A stretch of DNA of 22,614 bases, taken from JBQCEE01 sp051960575 (GTDB lineage: Bacteria > Actinomycetota > Actinomycetes > Mycobacteriales > Jatrophihabitantaceae). The stretch spans positions 1-22,614 of the forward strand of contig NZ_JBQCEE010000147.1 in the NCBI RefSeq assembly GCF_051960575.1, written 5' to 3'. A program made the translations under genes and the position numbers. Position 1 is the stretch's first letter. Each line of letters begins with the position of its first letter. The notes beneath the pieces were generated by a model, which saw only the letters and a program-made list of their open reading frames with translations, was not told where the DNA came from and searched no databases. Below, one piece after another: positions 7,753-15,665 of this stretch.

Positions 7753-9004
7753 CGCCGGCGTAGGCGGTGGCCATCACCAGGTAGAGGCCCGCGATGACGA
7801 CGACCGAGGTGGGCGAGCGTCCGGTCTCGGGCAGCACCACGGCGGTCAGCACGGCCGCCGCGACCATCGCCAGGTTCACCATCGCGTCGTAGAGCGAGAA
7901 CACGCGTCCGCGGTAGGTGTCGGAGATGCTGTGCTGCACGATCGTGTCGACGCTGATCTTGATGGCCTGGGACGCGAACCCGAGCAGCAGCACCCCGACG
8001 AGCAGCAGCGGCAGCCGGTAGGGCAGCACGAAGCCGACCTGCAGCACGACGCAGCCGACCAGCGCGCCGGTGATCCAGGTGCGGGGGCCGAGCCGGCGGA
8101 AGGCGAACGGCGTGACGAGCGCGGCGGCGCCACCGCCGATCGCCAGCGCGGCGAGCACCTGGCTGAGCCCGGCCAGCCCGGCGCGGACCACACCGTCGGC
8201 GGCGTAGTAGTTGCGGTAGAGCAGCACCGTGCAGACCAGGGTCAGGCCGTAGCCGATGCGGTGCAGCCCGACGACGGCGAGGCCGTGTGCGACGACCGGG
8301 ATCGAGCGGATGTGCGCGGCGCCCGCCCGCAGCCCACGGGCGACGTCGGCCAGCGTCTCGCGGCGGCGGCGTGCGGTCTCGTCCGGGCCGAGCTGGTCGA
8401 GCGCGAACCGGCGGCCGGCGGCGGCCGCCCCGAGCGCGACGGCCGCGGCGAGCAGCGCGATCACCGCGTACTGGTCGTTGGTGTCGCCGATGACCGCGCG
8501 CGCGGCGATCGCGGTTGCGCCGCCGATCGCCGTGACGATGCTGCCGAGCGTGCTCGTGATGGCGTTCGCGGTGACCAGCTCGTCGTCGGGGACGACGTGC
8601 GGCAGGCCGGCGCTCAGCGTGGCGAGGATGAACCGGCTGATCGAGATCGCGACGAGCGCGGTGCCGTAGTAGAGGACGCCGGTGCTGCCGGCGACCAGCT
8701 CGCCGGCGACCAGGGCGATCACGGCCGCGCGCAGCACGTTGGCCCGCACCAGCACACGCTGGCGCCACCACCGGTCGATGAGCACGCCCGCGAACGGTCC
8801 CACCAGCGAGTACGGCACCAGCAGCACGGCGAAGCTCGACGCGATGTCGGCCGCGTGTCCCTGCCGTTCGGGGTTGAACAGCACGGCGCCGGCGAGGCTG
8901 GCCTGGAAGATGCCGTCGGCGTACTGGCCGGTGAGGCGCACGGCGAGCAGTCGCCGGAAGGCGGGGCGGTGCAGGGCGTGCCGGAGGTACCCCTGGCGCT
9001 GCAC
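7721..9004 (-). CDS. MFS transporter
   Basis: Integral membrane protein of 427 residues with roughly 12 hydrophobic segments, of the major facilitator superfamily. A degenerate MFS motif A, GVLIDRWWRQRVLV, is at residues 73-86, in the loop after the second helix. The substrate is unknown; the general form resembles drug/efflux-type MFS proteins. A short basic cytosolic N-terminus (HALHRPAFRRLLAVR) precedes helix 1. I chose the GTG at 9002-9004 because a TACTGT -10 box lies 7 bases upstream, as expected for leaderless transcription. A GTG at 9022 (6 residues longer) is the alternative. The 3' end overlaps the 3' end of cca by 32 bases. It is divergent from yqgE, as are Rv0037c and Rv0038 in M. 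tuberculosis by recollection. Confidence 0.85.
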   Translation of the reverse strand: MQRQGYLRHALHRPAFRRLLAVRLTGQYADGIFQASLAGAVLFNPERQGHAADIASSFAVLLVPYSLVGPFAGVLIDRWWRQRVLVRANVLRAAVIALVAGELVAGSTGVLYYGTALVAISISRFILATLSAGLPHVVPDDELVTANAITSTLGSIVTAIGGATAIAARAVIGDTNDQYAVIALLAAAVALGAAAAGRRFALDQLGPDETARRRRETLADVARGLRAGAAHIRSIPVVAHGLAVVGLHRIGYGLTLVCTVLLYRNYYAADGVVRAGLAGLSQVLAALAIGGGAAALVTPFAFRRLGPRTWITGALVGCVVLQVGFVLPYRLPLLLVGVLLLGFASQAIKISVDTIVQHSISDTYRGRVFSLYDAMVNLAMVAAAVLTAVVLPETGRSPTSVVVIAGLYLVMATAYAGVTAAARPTTV

Positions 9005-9011
9005 GTCGACG

Positions 9012-9017
9012 ACAGTA
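9012..9017 (-). promoter_or_regulatory. -10 box TACTGT for MFS gene, leaderless
   Basis: Minus-strand TACTGT matches TANNNT and lies 7 bases before the GTG at 9004. It decides the start chosen for the MFS gene, because the longer alternative starting at 9022 would lie upstream of the transcript. No good -35 is seen. Confidence 0.4.
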
Positions 9018-9084
9018 GCCACACCGACCCATACCCGCCGACGCGTCTCAGGCGCTGCGGCGTGGCGTCGGCGCGCGGAGCGGC

Positions 9085-9090
9085 CAAGAT
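9085..9090 (+). promoter_or_regulatory. Possible -10 box CAAGAT for yqgE, leaderless
   Basis: CAAGAT keeps the key A at position 2 and T at position 6 and lies 6 bases before the ATG at 9097. AGGGG sits only one base from the ATG, too close to serve as a Shine-Dalgarno sequence. Weak on its own; supported by the same geometry at other genes here. Confidence 0.3.
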
Positions 9091-9096
9091 AGGGGC

Positions 9097-9678
9097 ATGA
9101 CGGCGGACGAGTGGGGCGCGCCCCCGGCACGCCCGCCGGCGGCCGGCAGGCTGCTCGTCGCGACGCCGCTGCTCACCGATCCGCACTTCCACCGCACGGT
9201 CGTCTACCTGCTCGAGCACGACGGTGGCGGCACGGTCGGCGTCGTGCTGAACCGGCCGTCGCACACGCCGGTCGGACAGGTGCTGCCCGACTGGCACGAC
9301 GTCACCTCCGAGCCGCAGGTGGTCTTCAACGGCGGCCCCGTGCAGCCCGACGGCGCGCTCTGCCTGGGCCTGCTGGGCGGGAGCGGCGTGGCCGGCATGC
9401 GCGAGGTCGTCGACGGCGTCTCGACGGTGGATCTGGACGGCGACGTCACGGTCGTCGCGCCGGCCGCCTCACGCCTGCGCGTCTTCGCCGGGCACTCGGG
9501 CTGGTCGCCCGGCCAGCTCGAGCACGAGTTGGCCGAGGGCGCGTGGTGGGTGGCGCCGGGCAGCCCCGCCGACCTGTTCAGCGCCGACCCGCGTCCGCTC
9601 TGGACGACCGTGCTGCGCCGCCAGCCCCCGCCGCTGTGCTTCCTCGCGACCTACCCCGACGACCCGACCCTCAACTGA
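9097..9678 (+). CDS. YqgE/AlgH family protein (UPF0301, DUF179)
   Basis: Cytosolic protein of 193 residues in the widespread YqgE/AlgH family, whose biochemical role is not settled. Family hallmarks are all visible: GRLLVATPLLTDPHFHRTVVYL near the N-terminus, GVVLNRPS, FNGGPVQPDGALCLG in the middle, and GHSGWSPGQLEHELAEGAWWV toward the end. Length is typical (about 185-200). The ATG at 9097 lacks a usable Shine-Dalgarno sequence and may be leaderless. The gene is divergent from the MFS transporter over a 92-base gap and convergent with ino1, with a long hairpin between the two stops. Nothing in the sequence points to a partner or substrate. Family sure, function unknown. Confidence 0.93.
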   Translation: MTADEWGAPPARPPAAGRLLVATPLLTDPHFHRTVVYLLEHDGGGTVGVVLNRPSHTPVGQVLPDWHDVTSEPQVVFNGGPVQPDGALCLGLLGGSGVAGMREVVDGVSTVDLDGDVTVVAPAASRLRVFAGHSGWSPGQLEHELAEGAWWVAPGSPADLFSADPRPLWTTVLRRQPPPLCFLATYPDDPTLN

Positions 9679-9687
9679 CCGCGAAAA

Positions 9688-9750
9688 CGCCTTGTCCCCC
9701 CGCCCAGTCGTTTCCGGAGGACCCGGGTGACTGGCCGAGGGGACAAGGCG
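9688..9750. terminator. Bidirectional hairpin terminator between yqgE and ino1
   Basis: A perfect 12-bp inverted repeat, CGCCTTGTCCCC at 9688-9699 and GGGGACAAGGCG at 9739-9750, encloses an inner CCAGTC/GACTGG pair (9704-9709 and 9729-9734) and a small CCGG/CCGG tip. On the minus strand the stem is followed at once by TTTT (complement of 9684-9687), giving a classic intrinsic terminator for ino1. On the plus strand no T-run follows, so termination of yqgE would rest on the stem alone. Confidence 0.85.
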
Positions 9751-9757
9751 GAATGGG

Positions 9758-10858
9758 TCAGCGCTCGACGGTGCCGTCGATGAAGTCCTGGACGGCCTGA
9801 CGGGCTTCGTCGTCGAAGTACTGCACGGGCGGGCTCTTCATGAAGTAGCTCGACGCGGACAGGATCGGGCCGCCGATGCCGCGGTCCTTGGCGATCTTGG
9901 CGGCGCGCAGGGCGTCGATGATGATGCCGGCCGAGTTCGGGCTGTCCCAGACCTCGAGCTTGTACTCGAGGTTCAGCGGCACGTCACCGAAGGTCTTGCC
10001 CTCGAGGCGGACGAAGGCCCACTTCCGGTCGTCGAGCCAGGCCACGTAGTCCGACGGACCGATGTGGACATTGCGCTCGCCGAGGTCGCGGTCGGGGATC
10101 TGCGAGGTGACCGACTGGGTCTTCGAGATCTTCTTCGACTCGAGACGGTCGCGCTCGAGCATGTTCTTGAAGTCCATGTTGCCGCCAACGTTGAGCTGGT
10201 AGGTGCGCTGCACCTCCACGCCGCGGTCCTCGAACAGCTTGGTCAGCACGCGGTGCGTGATGGTGGCACCGACCTGGCTCTTGATGTCGTCACCGACGAT
10301 CGGGACGCCGGCGTCCTCGAACTTCTTCGCCCACTCGGGGTTCGAGGCGATGAAGACCGGCAGGGCGTTGACGAAGGCCACGCCCGCGTCGATGCACGCC
10401 TGCGCGTAGAACTTGTCGGCCTCCTCCGAGCCCACCGGGAGGTAGGAGATGAGGACGTCGACCTGCTTGTCCTTCAGCACCTGGACGACGTCCACGGGCT
10501 GCTCGTCGCTCTCGGTGATGGTCTCGCGGTAGTACTTGCCGAGACCGTCGAGCGTGGTGCCGCGCAGCACCGGCACGTCGAGCTGCGGGACGTCGCAGAT
10601 CTTGATGGTGTTGTTCTCGCTTGCGACGATCGCCTGCGAGAGGTCGAGGCCGACCTTCTTGGCGTCCACGTCAAACGCGGCGACGAACTCGATGTCGCTG
10701 ACGTGGTACGGGCCGAAGGTGACGTGCATGAGACCCGGCACCTTCTGCGTCGGGTCGGCGTCACGGTAGAAGTGGACGCCCTGGACGAGGGACGCAGCGC
10801 AGTTGCCCACGCCCACGATGGCGACGCGGATCTTGCCGGCCGCGGACTGCGAACCCAT
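9758..10858 (-). CDS. ino1: Inositol-3-phosphate synthase
   Basis: NAD+-dependent enzyme of 366 residues converting glucose 6-phosphate to 1L-myo-inositol 1-phosphate (EC 5.5.1.4). This is the first step to phosphatidylinositol, its mannosides and the actinobacterial thiol mycothiol. The Rossmann motif VGVGNCAASLVQG lies near residues 15-27. Conserved blocks ISYLPVGSEEADKFYAQ, GDDIKSQVGAT, QLNVGGNMDFKNM and LNLEYKLEVWDSPNSAG follow in the order and spacing of the short actinobacterial/archaeal form. The ATG at 10856-10858 has a near-ideal AAGGAGG (10872-10866) 7 bases upstream, the strongest ribosome site in the window. It lies 33 bases after the padR stop on the same strand, so it is very likely co-transcribed and controlled by that repressor. 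A strong terminator follows. Certain. Confidence 0.98.
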   Translation of the reverse strand: MGSQSAAGKIRVAIVGVGNCAASLVQGVHFYRDADPTQKVPGLMHVTFGPYHVSDIEFVAAFDVDAKKVGLDLSQAIVASENNTIKICDVPQLDVPVLRGTTLDGLGKYYRETITESDEQPVDVVQVLKDKQVDVLISYLPVGSEEADKFYAQACIDAGVAFVNALPVFIASNPEWAKKFEDAGVPIVGDDIKSQVGATITHRVLTKLFEDRGVEVQRTYQLNVGGNMDFKNMLERDRLESKKISKTQSVTSQIPDRDLGERNVHIGPSDYVAWLDDRKWAFVRLEGKTFGDVPLNLEYKLEVWDSPNSAGIIIDALRAAKIAKDRGIGGPILSASSYFMKSPPVQYFDDEARQAVQDFIDGTVER

Positions 10859-10891
10859 CAGGGTTCCTCCTTCAGTGATTGGTGGAAATGC

Positions 10892-11458
10892 TCAGTCGTT
10901 CGGTCGGGCCGCTGCATGATTCGCAGCTCGGCCCGACGATCGTTCCTTCTCGATCAGCTCGTCGAGCCACCGCACCTCGCGGTCGACCGACTCGAGCCCG
11001 TGCTCGTGCAGATCGCGGGTGTAGCGGTCGAACCGCTCGCCCGCGCGGCTCAGCGCACTGCGCATGCCGTCGCGCTGCTCCTCGACCCGGCGGCGACGAC
11101 CCTCGAGGATCTGCAGCCGGATGTCGGAGCGGGTCTGGGCGAAGAACGCCAGCCGGGCACCGAAGCCCTCCTCGTCGAAGGCGTCCGGGCCGACCTGCGC
11201 GAGCAGTTCGGCGAAGTGCTCCTTGCCCTCGGCGGTGAGGCGGTAGACCCGCTTGCCACGCCGCGACCGGCTCGCACCGGCGTCGAGCGGGGCCTCCTCG
11301 GAGATCCAGCCCGCCTCGGAGAGCCGGCGCAGGGTCGGGTACAACGAACCGTACGAGAACGCGCGGAACGCCCCGAACAGGGCGGCCAGGCGCTTGCGCA
11401 GCTCGTACCCGTGCATCGGGCTCTCGCTGAGCAGGCCAAGGACGGCGATCTCGAGCAT
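10892..11458 (-). CDS. PadR family transcriptional regulator
   Basis: Protein of 188 residues. The PadR winged helix-turn-helix fills residues 1-80 (MLEIAVLGLLSESPMHGYEL, then FSYGSLYPTLRRLSEAGWI and the wing KRVYRLTAEGKEHF). The C-terminal half is charged and helical with Arg/Glu-rich stretches (RRRRVEEQRDGMRSAL), as expected for the dimerisation arm of subfamily 1. The ATG at 11456-11458 is chosen because the domain begins with MLEI; a G-rich stretch lies just upstream. The frame is open further upstream, but those residues are not family-like and would run across the operator. The gene heads a padR-ino1 operon, an order also recalled for M. tuberculosis Rv0047c-Rv0046c. The likely role is control of its own operon, hence of inositol synthesis. 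The signal it senses is unknown. Confidence 0.93.
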   Translation of the reverse strand: MLEIAVLGLLSESPMHGYELRKRLAALFGAFRAFSYGSLYPTLRRLSEAGWISEEAPLDAGASRSRRGKRVYRLTAEGKEHFAELLAQVGPDAFDEEGFGARLAFFAQTRSDIRLQILEGRRRRVEEQRDGMRSALSRAGERFDRYTRDLHEHGLESVDREVRWLDELIEKERSSGRAANHAAARPND

Positions 11459-11505
11459 CTCCGCCCCCCTACCGGCCGTCCGCGGTGGACCCCTATGCCG
11501 CCGCG

Positions 11506-11524
11506 ATGTATCAGCACGATACAT
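11506..11524. promoter_or_regulatory. Palindromic PadR-type operator
   Basis: ATGTATC and GATACAT form perfect 7-bp arms around 5 bases, 48 bases before the padR start. PadR operators typically contain ATGT...ACAT half-sites, so this AT-rich palindrome in a GC-rich gap is a strong candidate for autoregulation of padR-ino1. The small gene on the plus strand starts about 196 bases away and could be affected too. The palindrome is seen; binding is inferred. Confidence 0.75.
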
Positions 11525-11720
11525 GAATCTCGACGGCAGGAGGCAACGCGGCACACCGGGGGTGTCGCCGAGGTAACACGGCGGCGAACTGGCAGGGTGC
11601 GGCGGGAACACATCGCTCGCGAACAGCCGCGGCACAGCGCAACGCCAGAGGGCTGCTCGATCGTCTGGTGAGAAGAGGTCCACGCAGTCCCCCTCGGCGA
11701 GGCAGTGCGAAGGAGTCGTC

Positions 11721-11924
11721 ATGACCGCCCAGCTCGACCGCAACGTCCCCCGCATCGGCACCGCGTCCGAAGAGGTGCTGGGCACCTCGCCCGACGGTCT
11801 CAGCGTGGTCGAGGTGCACCGCGCCGACGGCGGCGTCGTCTTCGAGTACCGCCTCGCCGGTGCCGTGCTCGCGTCCGGCTCGACCCTGCACCAGCTCGCC
11901 GAGAGCCTGCGCCCGGCGAGCTGA
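11721..11924 (+). CDS. Small hypothetical protein, 67 aa
   Basis: I do not recognise this protein. The ATG at 11721 follows GAAGGAG (11709-11715) with 5 bases between, a strong ribosome site that makes it a real gene rather than a chance frame. The product is acidic to neutral, without signal peptide or membrane helix. Its central part, SVVEVHRADGGVVFEYRLAGAVLASG, looks like a small beta-sheet and is followed by a short helix (STLHQLAESLRPAS). It is divergent from padR and stops 18 bases before the end of the converging UPF0182 gene, with no clear terminator between them. Position alone gives no function. Confidence 0.7.
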   Translation: MTAQLDRNVPRIGTASEEVLGTSPDGLSVVEVHRADGGVVFEYRLAGAVLASGSTLHQLAESLRPAS

Positions 11925-11942
11925 CCCGCTGGTGTCCCGGGC

Positions 11943-14717
11943 CTAGTGCGTCCCGGACGCCGCGTGCACGGCCGCGCTGATCGCCGCGGGCAGGGTGTCC
12001 TCGAACGACGGGGTGCCGTCGCCGTAGAGGGCGATCACGTGCCGCAGGATCGGGTAGGACGACCCGCCGCTGGACTGCGTGTAGACCGGTTCGACGTAGA
12101 GCAGCCGACCGGCCAGCGGGATCGCCTCGAGGTCACCGAGCACCACCTTCGAGTTGCCGCCGCGCTGCAGGGTCAGCGCCTCGGTGATCTTGGTGTTCGA
12201 CTCGATGCTGTTCTGCACCTGCGCCGGTGACAGGCCGCCGACCGAGCCGGACGGGAAGCGCAGCACGGTGAAGGTGCCGTAGTCGGGCCCCGGCTGGGCG
12301 TTCACCGAGATGAACGACGCCAGCTGCTGCCCGTTGAGCGTGACCATCGGCGTCGACAGCGTGTACTGCTGCCGGCCGAACCCGTCCACCGACTGTGAGG
12401 CGTAGCGCGAGGGCAGCGGCGCCGTGCGCGCGCTCGACGAGCCCGACGTCGCGCCGTTCACCGAGTTGCTCGAGCCCACGGTCGGGTCGGTCGGCACCGT
12501 CCAGAAGTCGTTGCCGCTGTAGAAGTTCGACGCGCTCGACACGTGGTAGCGCGCGAGCAGCGAGCGCTGCACGTTGAACAGGTCGGTCGGGTAGCGCAGC
12601 TGGTCGACGAGGTTCGCCGGGATCGCCGACTGCGGCTGGACGAGGCCGGGGAAGACGGCCTCCCACGTCTTCAGCAGCGGGTCGACGTGCTTGCTCTGGT
12701 CCCACTCGTAGAGCGAGACCTGCCCGGTGTAGGCGTCGACGACCGCCTTCACCGAGTTGCGCAGGTAGTTCACCTGCGTGTTGGCCTGCCCGGTGGACGA
12801 GCCATCGGCCACCAGCGTGGTGCGCACCGAGCTCCCGAGGTTGATCAGCTGCGAGTCGGGGTAGTTCGCGCTCGTCGTGTAGCCGTCGACGATCCACTTG
12901 ATCTGCCCGTCGACGATGGCCGGGTAGACGTCGCCGTCGAGCGTGAGCCAGGGCGCCACATGGGCGACGCGGGCCGCGGGGTCGCGGATCTCGAGCAGCC
13001 GCGAGGCGCTGTTGAGCTCGGAGCTGAAGAAGATGTTCGGCGTGTGCAGCTGGATCGCGAACAGCAGCCGCCGCCAGGCCGAGCCGATCGGGATGCCGCC
13101 GTCACCGGTGTAGGTCGTGTGCGCGGCCGGGGCGCCGTTGCTGCCCGGATGATCGAACTCGAGATCCTGCGTGCTGCCCTCCGGCCGCCCCACGATCGCG
13201 TACGAGTTCGCGCCGAAGTGCTGGCCGAAGTAGACCTGCGGACGCGTCACCGGGATGTCCTGCGCGGGCGGCATCCCACCGTTGAGGAAGACCGGGGTGC
13301 TGGTGTCCGGGTCGACCTCGGTGGTCGGCGCGGCCACCACGCCGTAGCCGTGGGTGTAGACGAGGTGCGTCGTCACCCACGTCGGGTGCGGGATGCCGCC
13401 CGGCTTGAGCTCGCGCACGGCGAGCGCGACGTCCTGCGACTTCCCGCCGATCGGGTAGTGGCTGATGTCGAGGGTCGACTTGAACCCGTAGTACGCCTGC
13501 AGCTGCTGCTCGACGTTGAAGGTGGGCGAGAGCTGGTTGGGGTCGAGCAGTGACACCTGCGCGACCTCGTCGGCGAGCTTGGTCACCGTCGCCTCGTCGG
13601 CCGGCTTCGAGGTGTCGTACGGGACGGTCCTGACGACACCGTCGAGGCCGAAGGCGGCCATCGTCGCCCGTTGGTTGTTGCGGATCTCGTCCAGGTCGAG
13701 GGTCGCTGCGCTGGGCGCCTCGCGGAAGTGGTTGAGCAGGGCCGGCCACGCCGAGCCGATGACCGCCTGCGCCGCGAGCATGACGACCACGGCGGTCGCG
13801 AGCCACCGCACCCGCCCGTGCCGGGTGGCGTTGACGACCAGCCCCGCGGCGACGAGCAGGGCGATGACGAGCAGGACGTACTTGCTCGGGATGCCGGCGA
13901 GCCGGTCGGTGTAGCCGACGCCGGTGACCGGGCCGCGCGGCGACAGCGTGAACGAGTAGCGCGAGAGCCAGAGGTTGACGGCCTGCAACGCCAGGTAGGC
14001 CGCGCCGAGCGCCGAGACGACGCGGATCATGCCCTTCGCGACCTTCTTCTTGCCGCGCCGGATGCGCCACGCGCCGTACCAGTAGCCGGCGCCCACCGCG
14101 ATGACGAGCCCGTAGAGCACGGTCTTCAGCAGCAGCCCCACGACCATCTGCTGGAACGGCAGCACCTGCACGAAGAACGAGACGTCCTTGTGGAAGTACG
14201 GGTCGCTCGTGTGCCACGGCCGGCTGTTGGCCCAGAGCAGGTAGGTTTGCCAGCCGGCCGCGGCGGCGCGGCCGACCAGGACGCCGGGGACGATCGCGGC
14301 GAGCGCGATCAGCAGCCACGCGGCCTTCGACTCGTAGCGACGGAAGATCCAGCGGAAGGTGTCGTAGTCGGCCGAGAGGTGCAGCGGGCGGATGCGCCGC
14401 ACCCCGAGCAGGGTCGCGGCCCCGGCGGCGCCGCCGATGATCGCGAAGACGACGAACAGGCCGATGCGGGCCTTGAGCATCGTCGAGTACACCGAGCCGG
14501 CGTGCACCGAGTCGAACCACCAGGCGGTGGTGACGAGGCCGACGAACACCCGGAAGAGCACCCACAGCACGACGAGCGCGACGACCACCGCGGCGAGCAC
14601 GAGCGCGAGCCGGGTGAGCCGGCGCCGGCCGGCCGACTGACGGAGGGACGAGCCGGTCGACAGCCGCGCGAAGGGACTCGCGGCGGGACGGGCGACAGGA
14701 CTGGTGGGGGTGAACAC
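11943..14717 (-). CDS. UPF0182 family membrane protein
   Basis: Membrane protein of 924 residues in family UPF0182 (COG1615), whose function is unknown. About seven hydrophobic helices lie in the first third, roughly at residues 36-62, 83-107, 132-155, 187-218, 231-255, 278-297 and 303-325. A large, probably extracytoplasmic domain of about 600 residues follows. Family-typical blocks include TAWWFDSVHAGSVYST near the start, DLDEIRNNQRAT, and PQVYFGQHFGANSYAIV in the middle. A Ser-rich low-complexity insertion (SSNSVNGATSGSSSART) lies in the last third. The start is GTG at 14715-14717, 3 bases after the ABC ATPase stop, with GGAG about 8 bases upstream. It is the last gene of the MerR-permease-ATPase operon. 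The tight linkage suggests a role with the exported glycan or lipid, which is inference. Confidence 0.93.
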   Translation of the reverse strand: MFTPTSPVARPAASPFARLSTGSSLRQSAGRRRLTRLALVLAAVVVALVVLWVLFRVFVGLVTTAWWFDSVHAGSVYSTMLKARIGLFVVFAIIGGAAGAATLLGVRRIRPLHLSADYDTFRWIFRRYESKAAWLLIALAAIVPGVLVGRAAAAGWQTYLLWANSRPWHTSDPYFHKDVSFFVQVLPFQQMVVGLLLKTVLYGLVIAVGAGYWYGAWRIRRGKKKVAKGMIRVVSALGAAYLALQAVNLWLSRYSFTLSPRGPVTGVGYTDRLAGIPSKYVLLVIALLVAAGLVVNATRHGRVRWLATAVVVMLAAQAVIGSAWPALLNHFREAPSAATLDLDEIRNNQRATMAAFGLDGVVRTVPYDTSKPADEATVTKLADEVAQVSLLDPNQLSPTFNVEQQLQAYYGFKSTLDISHYPIGGKSQDVALAVRELKPGGIPHPTWVTTHLVYTHGYGVVAAPTTEVDPDTSTPVFLNGGMPPAQDIPVTRPQVYFGQHFGANSYAIVGRPEGSTQDLEFDHPGSNGAPAAHTTYTGDGGIPIGSAWRRLLFAIQLHTPNIFFSSELNSASRLLEIRDPAARVAHVAPWLTLDGDVYPAIVDGQIKWIVDGYTTSANYPDSQLINLGSSVRTTLVADGSSTGQANTQVNYLRNSVKAVVDAYTGQVSLYEWDQSKHVDPLLKTWEAVFPGLVQPQSAIPANLVDQLRYPTDLFNVQRSLLARYHVSSASNFYSGNDFWTVPTDPTVGSSNSVNGATSGSSSARTAPLPSRYASQSVDGFGRQQYTLSTPMVTLNGQQLASFISVNAQPGPDYGTFTVLRFPSGSVGGLSPAQVQNSIESNTKITEALTLQRGGNSKVVLGDLEAIPLAGRLLYVEPVYTQSSGGSSYPILRHVIALYGDGTPSFEDTLPAAISAAVHAASGTH

Positions 14718-14720
14718 AGC

Positions 14721-15665
14721 TCAGCTCCGTGCGGGCTTGGCGGCAGCCGGCTTCGGGCCGACCTTCTTGGGGGCGGGCTTCTCGTGCCGGTCCTCGTAGG
14801 CGGCGATGACCTCGTCGGTGGGGCCGTCCATGATCAACTTCCCGTGCTCGAGCCAGACGGTGCGGTTGCACGTGTCGCGGATGACCCCGAGCCCGTGGCT
14901 GACGAGGAAGACGGTGCCGGCCTGCTCGCGCAGCTCGAGGATGCGCTTCTCGCTGCGGCGCCGGAATGCGGCGTCACCGGTGGCGAGCGCCTCGTCGATG
15001 AGCAGGATCTCGGGGGCCCGTGCCGCCGCGATGGCGAAGCGCAGCCGCGCGCCCATGCCGGACGAGTAGGTGTTCATCGGCAGGTGCACGAACTCGCCGA
15101 TGCCGGCGAACTCGCAGATCGAGTCGTACTCCTCGGCGATCTCGTCCGGGGTCATGCCGATGGCCAGGCACCCGAGCAGGATGTTCTGGTCGCCCGACAT
15201 CCGCGCCATCATGGCCGCCGAGACGCCGAGCAGGGACGCCTGGCCGCGCGTCCACACGGCGCCCTGCGACGGCGCCATGAGCCCGGCGATCGCCCGCAGC
15301 AGCGTCGACTTGCCCGAGCCGTTCGGGCCGATCAGGCCGATCGCGTCGCCCCGGTAGGCGGTGAGGCTGACACCCTTCACCGCGTGCACCGAGCGCTGCC
15401 CGGGGGCCTGCTCGCGCAGGATCATGCGCTTGAGCGCCGCCGGCGCGCCGCCGGCATTCTGACCCTTGCCGACGATGCGGTAGCGCAGGTGCACGTCGTC
15501 CACGACGACGGTGGGGATGCGCTCGTCGGCCGGGTCGCCGAGCGCGACGTCGGTCGCGTCCTCGGGCGGTGCGGCGACCGCGGTCACCGACGCGTCCGCG
15601 TCAGCGGTCTCGGCCCTGGTCCCGGCGACGGCCTGCTGCGGGCCGCCGGTGCGCGGCTCAGACAT
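14721..15665 (-). CDS. ABC transporter ATP-binding protein (Wzt/TagH type)
   Basis: ATPase subunit of 314 residues for a polysaccharide or teichoic-acid type ABC-2 exporter. The Walker A motif GPNGSGKST is at residues 113-121, the signature SSGMG at 201-205, Walker B ILLIDEA near 220-226 and the switch His at 257, so it should be active. The order with its permease and the NTYSSGMGARLRFA form resemble Wzt, TagH and the mycobacterial galactan exporter Rv3781. Residues 1-50 are a disordered Ala/Asp/Thr extension. The C-terminus ends in a Lys/Pro/Ala tail and has no room for the carbohydrate-binding domain found in some Wzt proteins. Its ATG overlaps the permease stop by 8 bases (ATGTCTGA) and its stop is 3 bases before UPF0182. 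The substrate is not readable from sequence. Confidence 0.93.
   Translation of the reverse strand: MSEPRTGGPQQAVAGTRAETADADASVTAVAAPPEDATDVALGDPADERIPTVVVDDVHLRYRIVGKGQNAGGAPAALKRMILREQAPGQRSVHAVKGVSLTAYRGDAIGLIGPNGSGKSTLLRAIAGLMAPSQGAVWTRGQASLLGVSAAMMARMSGDQNILLGCLAIGMTPDEIAEEYDSICEFAGIGEFVHLPMNTYSSGMGARLRFAIAAARAPEILLIDEALATGDAAFRRRSEKRILELREQAGTVFLVSHGLGVIRDTCNRTVWLEHGKLIMDGPTDEVIAAYEDRHEKPAPKKVGPKPAAAKPARS

Noticed and set aside
11604..11609. GGGAAC as a second ECF sigma -35 element before the 67-aa gene
   Set aside because: No CGTT, GTT or CGTC appears at 16-18 bases downstream.
11936..11956. Possible terminator between the 67-aa gene and UPF0182
   Set aside because: Only CCGGG/CCCGG arms over a 10-base loop, lying partly inside the UPF0182 coding end, without a T-run.
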